In this document: positions 1 through 5,739 of the stretch, piece after piece
Numbering within the stretch: position 1 is the stretch's first letter
Layout of the letters: every line of letters starts with the position of its first letter
NCBI GenBank assembly: GCA_013153655.1
Contig: JAADEB010000082.1
Location: 1 to 5,827 of the forward strand
Source: Chlorobiota bacterium
GTDB lineage: Bacteria; Bacteroidota; Bacteroidia; Flavobacteriales; Flavobacteriaceae
Reading direction: 5' to 3'
Length of the DNA stretch: 5,827 nt
Program-made: the position numbers and the translations under genes
Notes under the pieces: generated by a model
Database searches by the model: none
Seen by the model: only the letters and a program-made list of their open reading frames with translations
What the model was told of the DNA's origin: nothing

Positions 1-152
1 GGATTATGCGGAGCGATATTTGTTAGGTTGATTTTTCATAATTTTTTTTTTAAGCATGTATGAGTAATAATGACAAAACCGGCCAATATTTTTTAAATCC
101 CGGTTAAATTTTTTAGTGGATATATTTCTAAATCTTTTTCGACAAAACCCGC
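1..152. other. AT-rich intergenic leader; possible tail of an upstream gene
   Basis: No complete gene is visible here. One forward frame is open from the window edge (codons at 2-28 read DYAERYLLG) and closes with TGA at 29-31. This could be the C-terminus of an upstream gene, but nine residues are too few to identify anything. A run of ten T follows at 42-51 without a clear stem before it. The rest is AT-rich and carries the terminator-like hairpin listed separately. Confidence 0.3.
77..114 (+). terminator. possible rho-independent terminator of an upstream gene
   Basis: The arms AACCGG (77-82) and CCGGTT (100-105) form a 6-bp perfect stem around a 17-nt loop. After AAA they are followed by six T (109-114). 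The stem is short and the loop large, so this is a moderate candidate. Its place between a possible upstream stop codon (29-31) and the xth promoter fits termination of a forward upstream gene. Confidence 0.35.
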
Positions 153-160
153 TACCTTTG
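153..160 (+). promoter_or_regulatory. Bacteroidota-type -7 promoter element for xth
   Basis: TACCTTTG matches the Bacteroidota sigma-70 -7 consensus TAnnTTTG exactly. It lies 13 bases before the xth ATG, so the expected transcription start leaves a leader of only several nucleotides. No convincing TTTG-like -33 element stands at the usual spacing; the nearest T-rich tract (135-139) is too close. A one-mismatch alternative, TATATTTC, lies at 121-128 and would give a longer leader. Confidence 0.55.
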
Positions 161-173
161 TCTAAAATTTATC

Positions 174-953
174 ATGAGTCAAACCATAAAGCTTGTTTCA
201 TATAATGTGAATGGTATTCGAGCCGCCCTGCGCAAAGGCCTCGGTCAATGGCTGACAATCGTAAATCCCGATATCGTATGCTTCCAGGAAATTAAAGCTA
301 TGGAAGATCAAGTGGACAAAGAACTGTTTCGTCAATTGGGTTATGAATATCAATTCTGGTATCCCGCCAGACGTAAAGGATATAGCGGTGTAGCCATTCT
401 ATCCAAGATTCAACCAGAAGATGTAATATACGGCACAGGTATAGATTTTATGGATGCCGAAGGACGCAACCTTACCGCCCGTTTCGGCGATTTTTCGGTA
501 ATGAGCCTCTATTTACCCAGCGGTACCAATGACGAACGCCTTGCCATAAAATTTCGTTATATGGATGCATTCTATAAATACACTTCCGATTTGCTTCGTA
601 ACGAACCGAACCTCATTGTTAGCGGTGATTACAATATTTGTCACAAACCTATCGATATACATGACCCCGTACGACTTAAAAACGTGTCGGGTTTTCTGCC
701 GGAAGAACGTGCCTGGCTTTCTGCTTACATGGATTTGGGTTTCGACGATACTTTTCGTCTTTTCGACCCGCGTCCTCATCAATATACTTGGTGGTCGTAC
801 CGTGCCGGGGCTCGTCAACGTAATAAAGGCTGGCGTATCGACTATCATCTTGCCTCCCGTACTTTACGCCGGCGGATCCAACGTCATCTCATCCTTAGAG
901 ATGCTTCTCATTCCGATCATGCTCCTATTCTTCTGGAAATGGAAGTCAAATAA
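174..953 (+). CDS. xth: exodeoxyribonuclease III / AP endonuclease (ExoA/Xth family)
   Basis: A 259-residue protein of the exonuclease-endonuclease-phosphatase fold. By family knowledge it cuts DNA 5' of abasic sites and has 3'-5' exonuclease and 3'-phosphodiesterase activity in base-excision repair, using a divalent metal in the cytoplasm. The family signatures are visible in order: YNVNGIR at 10-16 (metal-ligand Asn11), FQEIKA at 37-42 (metal-binding Glu39), GYSGVAILSK at 69-78, SLYLPSG at 111-117 (catalytic-type Tyr113), GDYN at 151-154 (Asp152 and Asn154), WWSYR near 206-210, WRIDYHLAS at 220-228 and the terminal SDHAP at 247-251 (Asp248-His249 pair). All catalytic positions are intact and the length is normal for the family. 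The first ATG is used: the protein begins directly with the conserved first beta strand, and the -7 element lies just upstream. Arg codons are mostly CGT, unlike the prohibitin gene, where CGC dominates. It is monocistronic as far as can be seen. Confidence 0.96.
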   Translation: MSQTIKLVSYNVNGIRAALRKGLGQWLTIVNPDIVCFQEIKAMEDQVDKELFRQLGYEYQFWYPARRKGYSGVAILSKIQPEDVIYGTGIDFMDAEGRNLTARFGDFSVMSLYLPSGTNDERLAIKFRYMDAFYKYTSDLLRNEPNLIVSGDYNICHKPIDIHDPVRLKNVSGFLPEERAWLSAYMDLGFDDTFRLFDPRPHQYTWWSYRAGARQRNKGWRIDYHLASRTLRRRIQRHLILRDASHSDHAPILLEMEVK

Positions 954-1052
954 AGAGAAAAAACCGCAGATTTTTATCACCTAAGCCTTTTATGATAAAT
1001 GTACGTATTTTAATAATTACACATAAATATTGATGACAGCATAATTTTAATT

Positions 1053-1090
1053 AATAACAGACTTGTTTGCCAGGAAGATCTGTTATTCTT
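1053..1090 (+). terminator. hairpin with T tract, possible xth terminator
   Basis: AATAACAGA (1053-1061) and TCTGTTATT (1079-1087) are perfect 9-base inverted arms around a 17-nt loop, followed by CTTTTC. It lies about 100 bases after the xth stop and could end that transcript. The stem is AT-rich and the T tract short, so termination is an inference. It could also be a structured 3' UTR element or part of a small RNA. Confidence 0.4.
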
Positions 1091-1339
1091 TTCGGAACTT
1101 ACGAACCGATAATTTAATAAAACCGGAAGAGCGCAAGGTTTTTCATCATAAACTTCTTCGGAAGGATTTGGAAGTTTGAAAATTCTTTCGGTCATAGATG
1201 CTTGTGGAAATTAAATCCTTTCTCCTGACATTTGTTTTCTTCAATTATTCACTAACTAGATCAATTCAAAAATTATCAATTGGAAGTTATTAGTTTTTTA
1301 TTGTTAGTGGTCATCAATTCGTAGTTTTTTTCTCAAATC

Positions 1340-1370
1340 TTTTAATTACGCCGGGGTTTTATTATATTTG
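1340..1370 (+). promoter_or_regulatory. Bacteroidota-type promoter for the prohibitin gene
   Basis: TATATTTG at 1363-1370 is an exact match to the -7 consensus TAnnTTTG. TTTT at 1340-1343, 19 bases upstream, can serve as the -33 element (consensus TTTG, one mismatch). Transcription would begin near 1375, leaving a ~20-nt A-rich leader before the ATG at 1395. That leader has no Shine-Dalgarno motif, as is normal for this phylum. Confidence 0.6.
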
Positions 1371-1394
1371 TAGAATAACGCAAAAATCAAATCT

Positions 1395-2240
1395 ATGGAA
1401 GAATACACGATTCGAAATAAATCCAAATTTTCCGGCGGGCGCGTTGCCGCCTTGATCGTGGCCGGTTTTTTTCTGCTCATTGCATTGGTGTCGTCCATCG
1501 TCAATATTGGACCCGGTGAAGCGGGTGTGGTTTTCCGGCCATTCGGTGGCGGCGTGGACACGGTGCATCCCCCTTTGTCGGAAGGTGTCCATCTGATTGC
1601 TCCCTGGAACAAGGTGTATGTGTACAATATCCGCCAGCAACAACTTTTTGAAAGCATGAAGGTACTTTCGCAGGACGGTTTGGACATCAAACTGGACGCC
1701 AGCATATGGTTTCAGCCGGTGGTGAAAGACTTGGCCAAATTGCACAAATACCGCGGACGCCATTATGTGGACGATGTGCTCAAACCGGCGGTTCGCTCGG
1801 CCACACGCGCCGTGGTGGGACGTTACACCCCGGAACAAATTTATTCCAGCAAAAGGGAAGCCATCCAGCAGGAAATTTACGACGAAACCAAAAAATTACT
1901 CGATAAACAATTTGTACAACTCAACAAAATCCTGGTGCGCGACGTGACCCTGCCACCCACCATCAAAACGGCCATCGAGCGAAAATTGAAACAACAACAG
2001 GAAGCCTTGGAATACGAATTCAAACTCCAAAAGGAACAAAAAGAAGCCGAACGAAAACGTATCGAAGCCAAAGGTATCCGCGATTTCCAACACATCGTTA
2101 CCGAAGGCATTTCCGACAAACTCCTGCGCTGGAAAGGTATCGAAGCCACGCTCAAACTGGCCGAATCCAATAATTCGAAAGTGATTGTGATCGGCAGCGG
2201 AAAAGACGGACTCCCCATAATCCTGAATCCGGAAAAATAG
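1395..2240 (+). CDS. prohibitin family protein (SPFH / Band 7 domain)
   Basis: A 281-residue protein. A short basic N-terminus (1-16) precedes one hydrophobic segment at about 17-36, an uncleaved signal anchor. An SPFH/Band 7 domain follows from about residue 38 (IGPGEAGVVFRPFGGGV through EGVHLIAPW and SQDGLDIKLDASIWF) to about 190. Residues 190-228 are charged, Gln/Glu/Lys-rich and likely coiled coil (IERKLKQQQEALEYEFKLQK). The end, SKVIVIGSGKDGLPIILN at 261-278, is typical of bacterial prohibitin homologues. Members of this family form large membrane-bound rings or assemblies that organise the membrane and often modulate FtsH-type proteases. That role is family knowledge; no protease gene is adjacent here. 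Length and architecture look complete. The gene has its own promoter and converges on valS with a shared terminator. The paralogous flotillin or HflK/C families are less likely given the C-terminal IGSGKDGLP signature. Confidence 0.92.
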   Translation: MEEYTIRNKSKFSGGRVAALIVAGFFLLIALVSSIVNIGPGEAGVVFRPFGGGVDTVHPPLSEGVHLIAPWNKVYVYNIRQQQLFESMKVLSQDGLDIKLDASIWFQPVVKDLAKLHKYRGRHYVDDVLKPAVRSATRAVVGRYTPEQIYSSKREAIQQEIYDETKKLLDKQFVQLNKILVRDVTLPPTIKTAIERKLKQQQEALEYEFKLQKEQKEAERKRIEAKGIRDFQHIVTEGISDKLLRWKGIEATLKLAESNNSKVIVIGSGKDGLPIILNPEK

Positions 2241-2333
2241 ACCGGCCTTCCGACGAATTTTAGGGGTAAATCGCCAAAGGGAACTGCATTTTTATAGAAC
2301 AGAAATTGAATCGGATAAAAGAAGAGAAAATTC

Positions 2334-2369
2334 AAGGAGCCGTCGTTTGCAACGGCTCCTTTTGCTTTG
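2334..2369 (+). terminator. strong rho-independent terminator between convergent genes
   Basis: AAGGAGCCGT (2334-2343) and ACGGCTCCTT (2352-2361) are perfect 10-base inverted arms with an 8-nt loop, followed by a broken T tract (TTTTGCTTT, 2360-2368). On the opposite strand the same stem is followed by TTGAATTTTC, so it can also end valS transcripts. It lies 93 bases after the prohibitin stop and 24 bases beyond the valS stop. It is the best-supported terminator in the window. Confidence 0.85.
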
Positions 2370-2384
2370 AATCCTATACAAATA

Positions 2385-5030
2385 TTATTTTCCGAAAGCC
2401 TCCAAGCGTTTGCGTAGCAAGGCTATTTTTTCCAGTGCGTCGGCTTCCTTTTTGCGTTCCTTGTCCACCACGGCGGCGGGCGCGTTTTGGACAAAACGTT
2501 CGTTGCTCAACTTCTTGCGCACCGAAGCCAGGAAACCTTCCAGGTATTTCAATTCTTCTTCCAGTTTGGCCTTTTCCTCTTCGGGGTTGATAAAGGCATC
2601 CAGCGGAACGAAAAATTCGTTTTTACCCACACGGAACGAAGCGCTGTTGGCCGGGGCTTCGCCTCCGGTGCGAATGTCCTTCACGTTGGCCGCCTTGCGT
2701 ACCAGAGACCAGAGGGCTTCGTCGAAAGCTTCGTTGATCACGGCCGTAAGGTCCAGGGGTTCCTTGGGCGCGATTTGCTTTTCCTTGCGAATTTTGCGGA
2801 TATTGGAAATAATTTCCTTCACTTGTTCAGCTTGCTCCACCAATGTCTTGTCGTAGGGGGCCGGTTCGGGATAGCGGGCCACGATGAGGGCTTCGTCGTC
2901 GCGGCGCGGGCGAATGTGTTGCCAAATCTCCTCGGTAATGAAGGGCATGAAGGGATGCAATACCTTTAAGTTGTTTTCCAGGATTTCGAGGGTTTGCTCG
3001 TAGGTTTTGCGATCGACGGGTTGGCCGTAAGGCGGTTTGATCATTTCCAGGAACCAGGAGCTGTAATCGTCCCAGATGAGGGAATAGATTTTTTTGAGGG
3101 CTTCCGAGATGCGGTATTTGGCAAAATCGTCTTCGATTTGGTGCAATACGTGTTGGAAACGGTTGCGGTACCATCGAACGGCTTCGCGGGCATAATCGGG
3201 TTGATCGTCACCGTCCACCTTCCAGGATTTGACCAGGCGGAAACCGTTCCAAATTTTGTTGGCGAAATTTCGGCCTTGGACCACCAGTTGTTCGTCGAAG
3301 GGCAGGTCGTTGCCGGCGGGAGAGGTAAGCAACATGCCGGTACGTACGGCATCGGCGCCGTATTGCTCGATGAGTTTGATGGGGTCGGGCGAGTTACCCA
3401 GGGATTTGGACATTTTGCGACCCAGCTTATCGCGCACGATACCGGTGAGATACACATTCTCGAAAGGTTTGTCGCCGGCGAACTCGTAACCGGCCATGAT
3501 CATGCGTGCCACCCAGAAAAAGAGGATTTCGGGGGCGGTTACCAGGTCGTTGGTGGGATAGTAATACTTAAAGTCGGGATTTTCGGGATGCCGGATGCCG
3601 TCGAACACGGTGATGGGCCAAAGCCAGGAAGAGAACCAGGTGTCCAGCACGTCTTCGTCCTGACGAAGGTCTTCGAGCCGCAGACCGGGATTTCCGCTTT
3701 TTTGCCGGGCCAATTCCAGGGCTTGTTCGGGGGTTTCGGCCACCACGAAATCTTCTTCGCCGTCGCCATAGTAATAGGCCGGAATGCGGTGGCCCCACCA
3801 AAGCTGACGCGAAATGTTCCAATCGCGTACGTTTTCCATCCAATGGAAATAGGTGTTTTCAAATTTTTTGGGGATGAGTTTTACTTCGCCTTCGCGTACA
3901 GCGCGTATGGCCGGCTCGGCCAATTCCTTCATTTTGAGGAACCATTGACGCGAGAGGCGCGGTTCGATCACGGCTTTGGTGCGTTCGCTGCGACCAACGC
4001 GGTGGCGGTGGGGTTCTTCCTTGACCAGAAAGCCTTTTTGGCGAAGTTCTTCGGTAATGGATTTTCTTACTTCGAAGCGGTCTTGGCCTTGGTAATGCAA
4101 GCCATGTTCGTTGAGAGTACCGTCTTCGTTGAAAATATCGATGATTTCCAAGCCGTGGCGGTCGCCGATTTCCTTGTCGTTGGGGTCGTGGGCGGGCGTG
4201 ATTTTGAGGGCGCCGGTTCCGAATTCGGGGTCCACGTAGTCGTCGGCGATGATGGGAATTTCGCGGCCGGCAATGGGCACAATGGCTTTTTTGCCAATCA
4301 GGTGGGCATATTTTTCGTTTTCCGGGCTTACGGCAATGGCCGTATCACCCAGTATGGTTTCGGGACGGGTGGTGGCGATTTGGATATATTCGCCTTGGTG
4401 GCCGGCAATGGGATAATTGATATAGTAGAGTTTGCCGTCTTCGTCTTCGTAGATGACTTCTTCGTCCGAAACGGTGGTGCGGGCTTCGGGGTCCCAGTTG
4501 ACCATCCGGTAGCCGCGGTAGATTTTTCCTTTGTTGTAGAGGTCCACAAACACCTTGATGACGCTTTCGTACATATCGTCGTCCAGGGTGAATTTGGTGC
4601 GGCGCCAGTCGCAGGAGGCTCCCAGATAGCGTAATTGTTTGAGGATAATGCCGCCGTGTTTGTGCGTCCAATCCCAAGCGTGTTTGAGGAATTCCTCGCG
4701 GGTGAGGTCGGATTTTTCGATGCCTTCGTCTTTGAGTTTGCGGACCACTTTGGCTTCGGTAGCAATGGAGGCATGGTCGGTGCCGGGCACCCAAAGTGCA
4801 TTAAAACCTTTGAGGCGGGCACGGCGAATGAGCACATCTTGCAAGGTGTTGTTGAGCATATGACCCATGTGGAGCACACCCGTCACGTTGGGCGGCGGAA
4901 TCACGATGACGTAGGGTTCGCGCTCATCGGGGTCGGATTGAAAAAAACCTTTTTCGTCCCAGTATTGATACCATTTCCGTTCGACTTCCGAGGGGTTGTA
5001 TTTGGCCGCTAATTCCATAAGCGAAAGCAT
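2385..5030 (-). CDS. valS: valine--tRNA ligase
   Basis: An 881-residue class I aminoacyl-tRNA synthetase that charges tRNA(Val) with valine in the cytoplasm. The Rossmann catalytic core shows PPPNVTGVLHMGH (HIGH-type HMGH at 54-57), PGTDHASIAT at 82-91, the editing (CP1) domain with TTRPET at 220-225 and GDTAIAVSP after it, ISRQLWWGHRIPAYY, DTWFSS at 463-468 and KMSKS at 539-543. The CP1 domain removes mischarged threonine. An anticodon-binding helical domain follows at about 610-760. The C-terminal coiled-coil arm typical of ValRS spans about 815-881 (EEEKAKLEEELKYLEG onward). Length is normal and no key motif is missing. The start is ambiguous: ATG at 5030 gives 881 residues, while the in-frame ATG at 5018 gives MELAAKYNP, the N-terminus I recall for Bacteroidota ValRS, and 877 residues. 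The gene ends at TAA (2387-2385) and converges on the prohibitin gene. Upstream lies only repeat DNA, so it is probably monocistronic. Confidence 0.97.
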   Translation of the reverse strand: MLSLMELAAKYNPSEVERKWYQYWDEKGFFQSDPDEREPYVIVIPPPNVTGVLHMGHMLNNTLQDVLIRRARLKGFNALWVPGTDHASIATEAKVVRKLKDEGIEKSDLTREEFLKHAWDWTHKHGGIILKQLRYLGASCDWRRTKFTLDDDMYESVIKVFVDLYNKGKIYRGYRMVNWDPEARTTVSDEEVIYEDEDGKLYYINYPIAGHQGEYIQIATTRPETILGDTAIAVSPENEKYAHLIGKKAIVPIAGREIPIIADDYVDPEFGTGALKITPAHDPNDKEIGDRHGLEIIDIFNEDGTLNEHGLHYQGQDRFEVRKSITEELRQKGFLVKEEPHRHRVGRSERTKAVIEPRLSRQWFLKMKELAEPAIRAVREGEVKLIPKKFENTYFHWMENVRDWNISRQLWWGHRIPAYYYGDGEEDFVVAETPEQALELARQKSGNPGLRLEDLRQDEDVLDTWFSSWLWPITVFDGIRHPENPDFKYYYPTNDLVTAPEILFFWVARMIMAGYEFAGDKPFENVYLTGIVRDKLGRKMSKSLGNSPDPIKLIEQYGADAVRTGMLLTSPAGNDLPFDEQLVVQGRNFANKIWNGFRLVKSWKVDGDDQPDYAREAVRWYRNRFQHVLHQIEDDFAKYRISEALKKIYSLIWDDYSSWFLEMIKPPYGQPVDRKTYEQTLEILENNLKVLHPFMPFITEEIWQHIRPRRDDEALIVARYPEPAPYDKTLVEQAEQVKEIISNIRKIRKEKQIAPKEPLDLTAVINEAFDEALWSLVRKAANVKDIRTGGEAPANSASFRVGKNEFFVPLDAFINPEEEKAKLEEELKYLEGFLASVRKKLSNERFVQNAPAAVVDKERKKEADALEKIALLRKRLEAFGK

Positions 5031-5044
5031 TTTTTTGAAGTAAA

Positions 5045-5076
5045 CAAATTTGAGAATTTTTCGGGAGATAGGAAAA
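5045..5076 (-). promoter_or_regulatory. candidate valS promoter
   Basis: Read on the minus strand, CAAATTTG at 5052-5045 matches the -7 consensus TAnnTTTG except at the first base. GTTTTC around 5076-5073 stands 20 bases upstream as a weak -33. Transcription would start near 5040, giving a leader of ~10 nt to the ATG at 5030 or ~22 nt to the ATG at 5018. No T-box-like leader or attenuator hairpin is seen between promoter and gene. Confidence 0.3.
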
Positions 5077-5120
5077 CGGGGTTATTTGTTAAATGGGGGA
5101 ATCGTCAAAGCGGGATAGAT

Positions 5121-5154
5121 ACTTTAACTTTAACCTTAACATTAACTAAATCAG
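5121..5154. repeat. TTTAAC hexamer module, copy 1
   Basis: Four tandem 6-base units at 5123-5146 (TTTAAC, TTTAAC, CTTAAC, ATTAAC), flanked by AC before and TAAATCAG after. It differs from the other two copies at one base, in the fourth hexamer (A instead of T). Confidence 0.9.
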
Positions 5155-5185
5155 AGTGTTATAAGATAAACGGATTTGGGATTTT

Positions 5186-5217
5186 GTTAAACTGTTAAAT
5201 CGTTGAACCGTTAAATC
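5186..5217 (+). repeat. GTTRAANN octamer run A
   Basis: Four octamers in perfect 8-base phase: GTTAAACT, GTTAAATC, GTTGAACC, GTTAAATC. The invariant part is GTTRAA and the last two bases vary. Confidence 0.85.
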
Positions 5218-5227
5218 GGGTATTATT

Positions 5228-5259
5228 GTTGAAGAGTTGAAGAGTTGAAGAGTTGAATA
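5228..5259 (+). repeat. GTTGAANA octamer run B
   Basis: Three identical octamers GTTGAAGA are followed by GTTGAATA, all in 8-base phase, ten bases after run A. The unit length is not a multiple of three, so this is not a short-period coding repeat. Confidence 0.88.
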
Positions 5260-5264
5260 GATTG

Positions 5265-5352
5265 GTTAAATCGTTAAACCTGTAAACCGGTAATTTTTGT
5301 TGAATAGATGAAAAGCTGAGCCAAGCGAAGTCCCGAATGAGATTTTCTGCGA
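5265..5352. repeat. 88-bp exact direct repeat, copy 1
   Basis: Identical over 88 bases to 5740-5827, where the window ends, so the true repeat may be longer. It starts with octamers GTTAAATC and GTTAAACC in phase, contains CCGGTAATTTTT and GTTGAATA, and ends inside the left part of a hairpin-forming element (GAAGTCCCGA onward). Confidence 0.95.
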
Positions 5353-5388
5353 AGAAAGAAGGATGAGCTTAGAAAATCCATATCGGGA
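5331..5388. repeat. imperfect inverted repeat in the 88-bp element region
   Basis: The left arm (5331-5348, TCCCGA...GATTTTCT) and right arm (5371-5388, AGAAAATC...TCGGGA) pair at 14 of 18 positions, with a 4-base internal mismatch and a 22-base loop. Hairpins with TCCCGA/TCGGGA ends are a style of extragenic palindrome I associate with Bacteroidota genomes; that link is from memory. Confidence 0.7.
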
Positions 5389-5403
5389 TTGAAGAGTTGA
5401 ATA
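5388..5403 (+). repeat. two octamers after the hairpin
   Basis: ATTGAAGA followed in phase by GTTGAATA, continuing the octamer family directly after the right hairpin arm. The first unit starts with A instead of G. Confidence 0.7.
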
Positions 5404-5414
5404 GATGGGACGGA

Positions 5415-5435
5415 TGACCGGTGACCGGTGACCGG
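5415..5435. repeat. TGACCGG heptamer tandem repeat (3 units)
   Basis: Three perfect copies of TGACCGG followed by a partial TG. The unit joins to create overlapping ACCGGT palindromes. Confidence 0.9.
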
Positions 5436-5436
5436 T

Positions 5437-5461
5437 GCGTTTTCGGGAAACGTGTTTTTTT
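5437..5461 (+). terminator. terminator-like small hairpin inside the repeat region
   Basis: CGTTT (5438-5442) pairs with AAACG (5448-5452), with a possible extra T-G pair inside. TG and a run of seven T (5455-5461) follow. No forward gene precedes it within the window, so a terminator function has no obvious target and the match may be chance. Confidence 0.25.
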
Positions 5462-5463
5462 CT

Positions 5464-5495
5464 GTTGAATAGTTGAAGAGTTGAACAGTTGAATA
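5464..5495 (+). repeat. GTTGAANA octamer run C
   Basis: Four octamers in phase: GTTGAATA, GTTGAAGA, GTTGAACA, GTTGAATA. The only variable base is the seventh (T, G, C, T). Confidence 0.88.
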
Positions 5496-5518
5496 GAAGG
5501 GGGATTTCTGTTAAACCG

Positions 5519-5570
5519 TGCAATCGTTAAATAGACACTTTAACTTTAACCTTAACTTTAACTAAATCAG
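5519..5570. repeat. 52-bp repeat with TTTAAC hexamer module, copy 2
   Basis: Fifty-two bases matching 5636-5687 with one difference (A at 5533, C at 5650). It includes an octamer (GTTAAATA, 5526-5533) and the 34-bp hexamer module at 5537-5570 with hexamers TTTAAC, TTTAAC, CTTAAC, TTTAAC. Confidence 0.95.
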
Positions 5571-5576
5571 ATAGTT

Positions 5577-5635
5577 ACCATTGTCATTCCGAGGGAAGCG
5601 ACCCAAGGAGCGGCGCCGTGTCCGCCTCAGGCGGA
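5577..5635. repeat. palindromic, extragenic-repeat-like insert
   Basis: This segment starts with ACCATTGTCATTCCGAG and continues through GAAGCGACCCAAGGAG. It then holds the palindrome CGGCGCCG (5611-5618) and a 6-bp perfect stem TCCGCC/GGCGGA with loop TCA (5621-5635). It is far richer in G and C than its flanks. GTCATTCCGAG-GAAGCGA wording recurs between genes in many Bacteroidota genomes as I recall, so it is likely a dispersed repeat. Confidence 0.6.
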
Positions 5636-5687
5636 TGCAATCGTTAAATCGACACTTTAACTTTAACCTTAACTTTAACTAAATCAG
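5636..5687. repeat. 52-bp repeat with TTTAAC hexamer module, copy 3
   Basis: It matches 5519-5570 at 51 of 52 bases, at an offset of 117 bases. The hexamer module at 5654-5687 is identical to that of copy 2. An octamer GTTAAATC lies at 5643-5650. Confidence 0.95.
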
Positions 5688-5705
5688 GGGATTATAAAAA
5701 ACGGA

Positions 5706-5733
5706 ATTTGGGAGTTGGGATTTGGGAGTTGGG
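5706..5733. repeat. 14-bp tandem repeat (2 units)
   Basis: Two perfect adjacent copies of ATTTGGGAGTTGGG. A related single ATTTGGG lies at 5174-5180, at the equivalent place after hexamer copy 1. Confidence 0.9.
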
Positions 5734-5739
5734 TTTTTT

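Larger units (their letters stand above)
954..1394. other. 441-bp AT-rich intergenic gap
   Basis: No convincing gene. A 61-codon reverse frame (1195-1010) runs through the hairpin at 1053-1087, resembles no family I know and is best treated as chance. Besides that hairpin, there is a weak inverted pair TTTATCA/TGATAAA (973-979, 993-999) just after xth, and another inverted pair CACTAAC/GTTAGTG (1250-1256, 1303-1309) around a 46-nt AT-rich spacer. The last ~55 bases hold the promoter of the prohibitin gene. No tRNA-like cloverleaf or known riboswitch was recognised. Confidence 0.6.

Noticed and set aside
565..984. 139-codon forward frame overlapping the end of xth
   Set aside because: A +1-type shadow of xth. 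The xth frame carries all conserved motifs, including SDHAP at its end.
1010..1195. 61-codon reverse frame in the gap after xth
   Set aside because: It has no recognisable domain, contains the perfect hairpin at 1053-1087 and lacks a promoter-like element. It is probably chance in AT-rich DNA.
1362..1838. Reverse frames opposite the prohibitin gene
   Set aside because: Antisense shadows of a clearly supported SPFH protein gene.
2994..4634. Long forward open frame of 546 codons
   Set aside because: It lies entirely antisense to valS in the same codon register and is explained by codon bias of valS. The protein resembles no family and is rich in Phe, Gly and Val, as expected for antisense translation.
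5053..5120. T-box riboswitch or attenuator controlling valS
   Set aside because: No stem with a T-box-like sequence and no terminator hairpin lie between the candidate promoter and the start codon.
5266..5523. 85-codon reverse frame through the repeats
   Set aside because: It is made of octamer and heptamer repeats (LFNCSTLQLFN arises from the octamers), and the unit lengths are not multiples of three. No promoter or family resemblance is seen.
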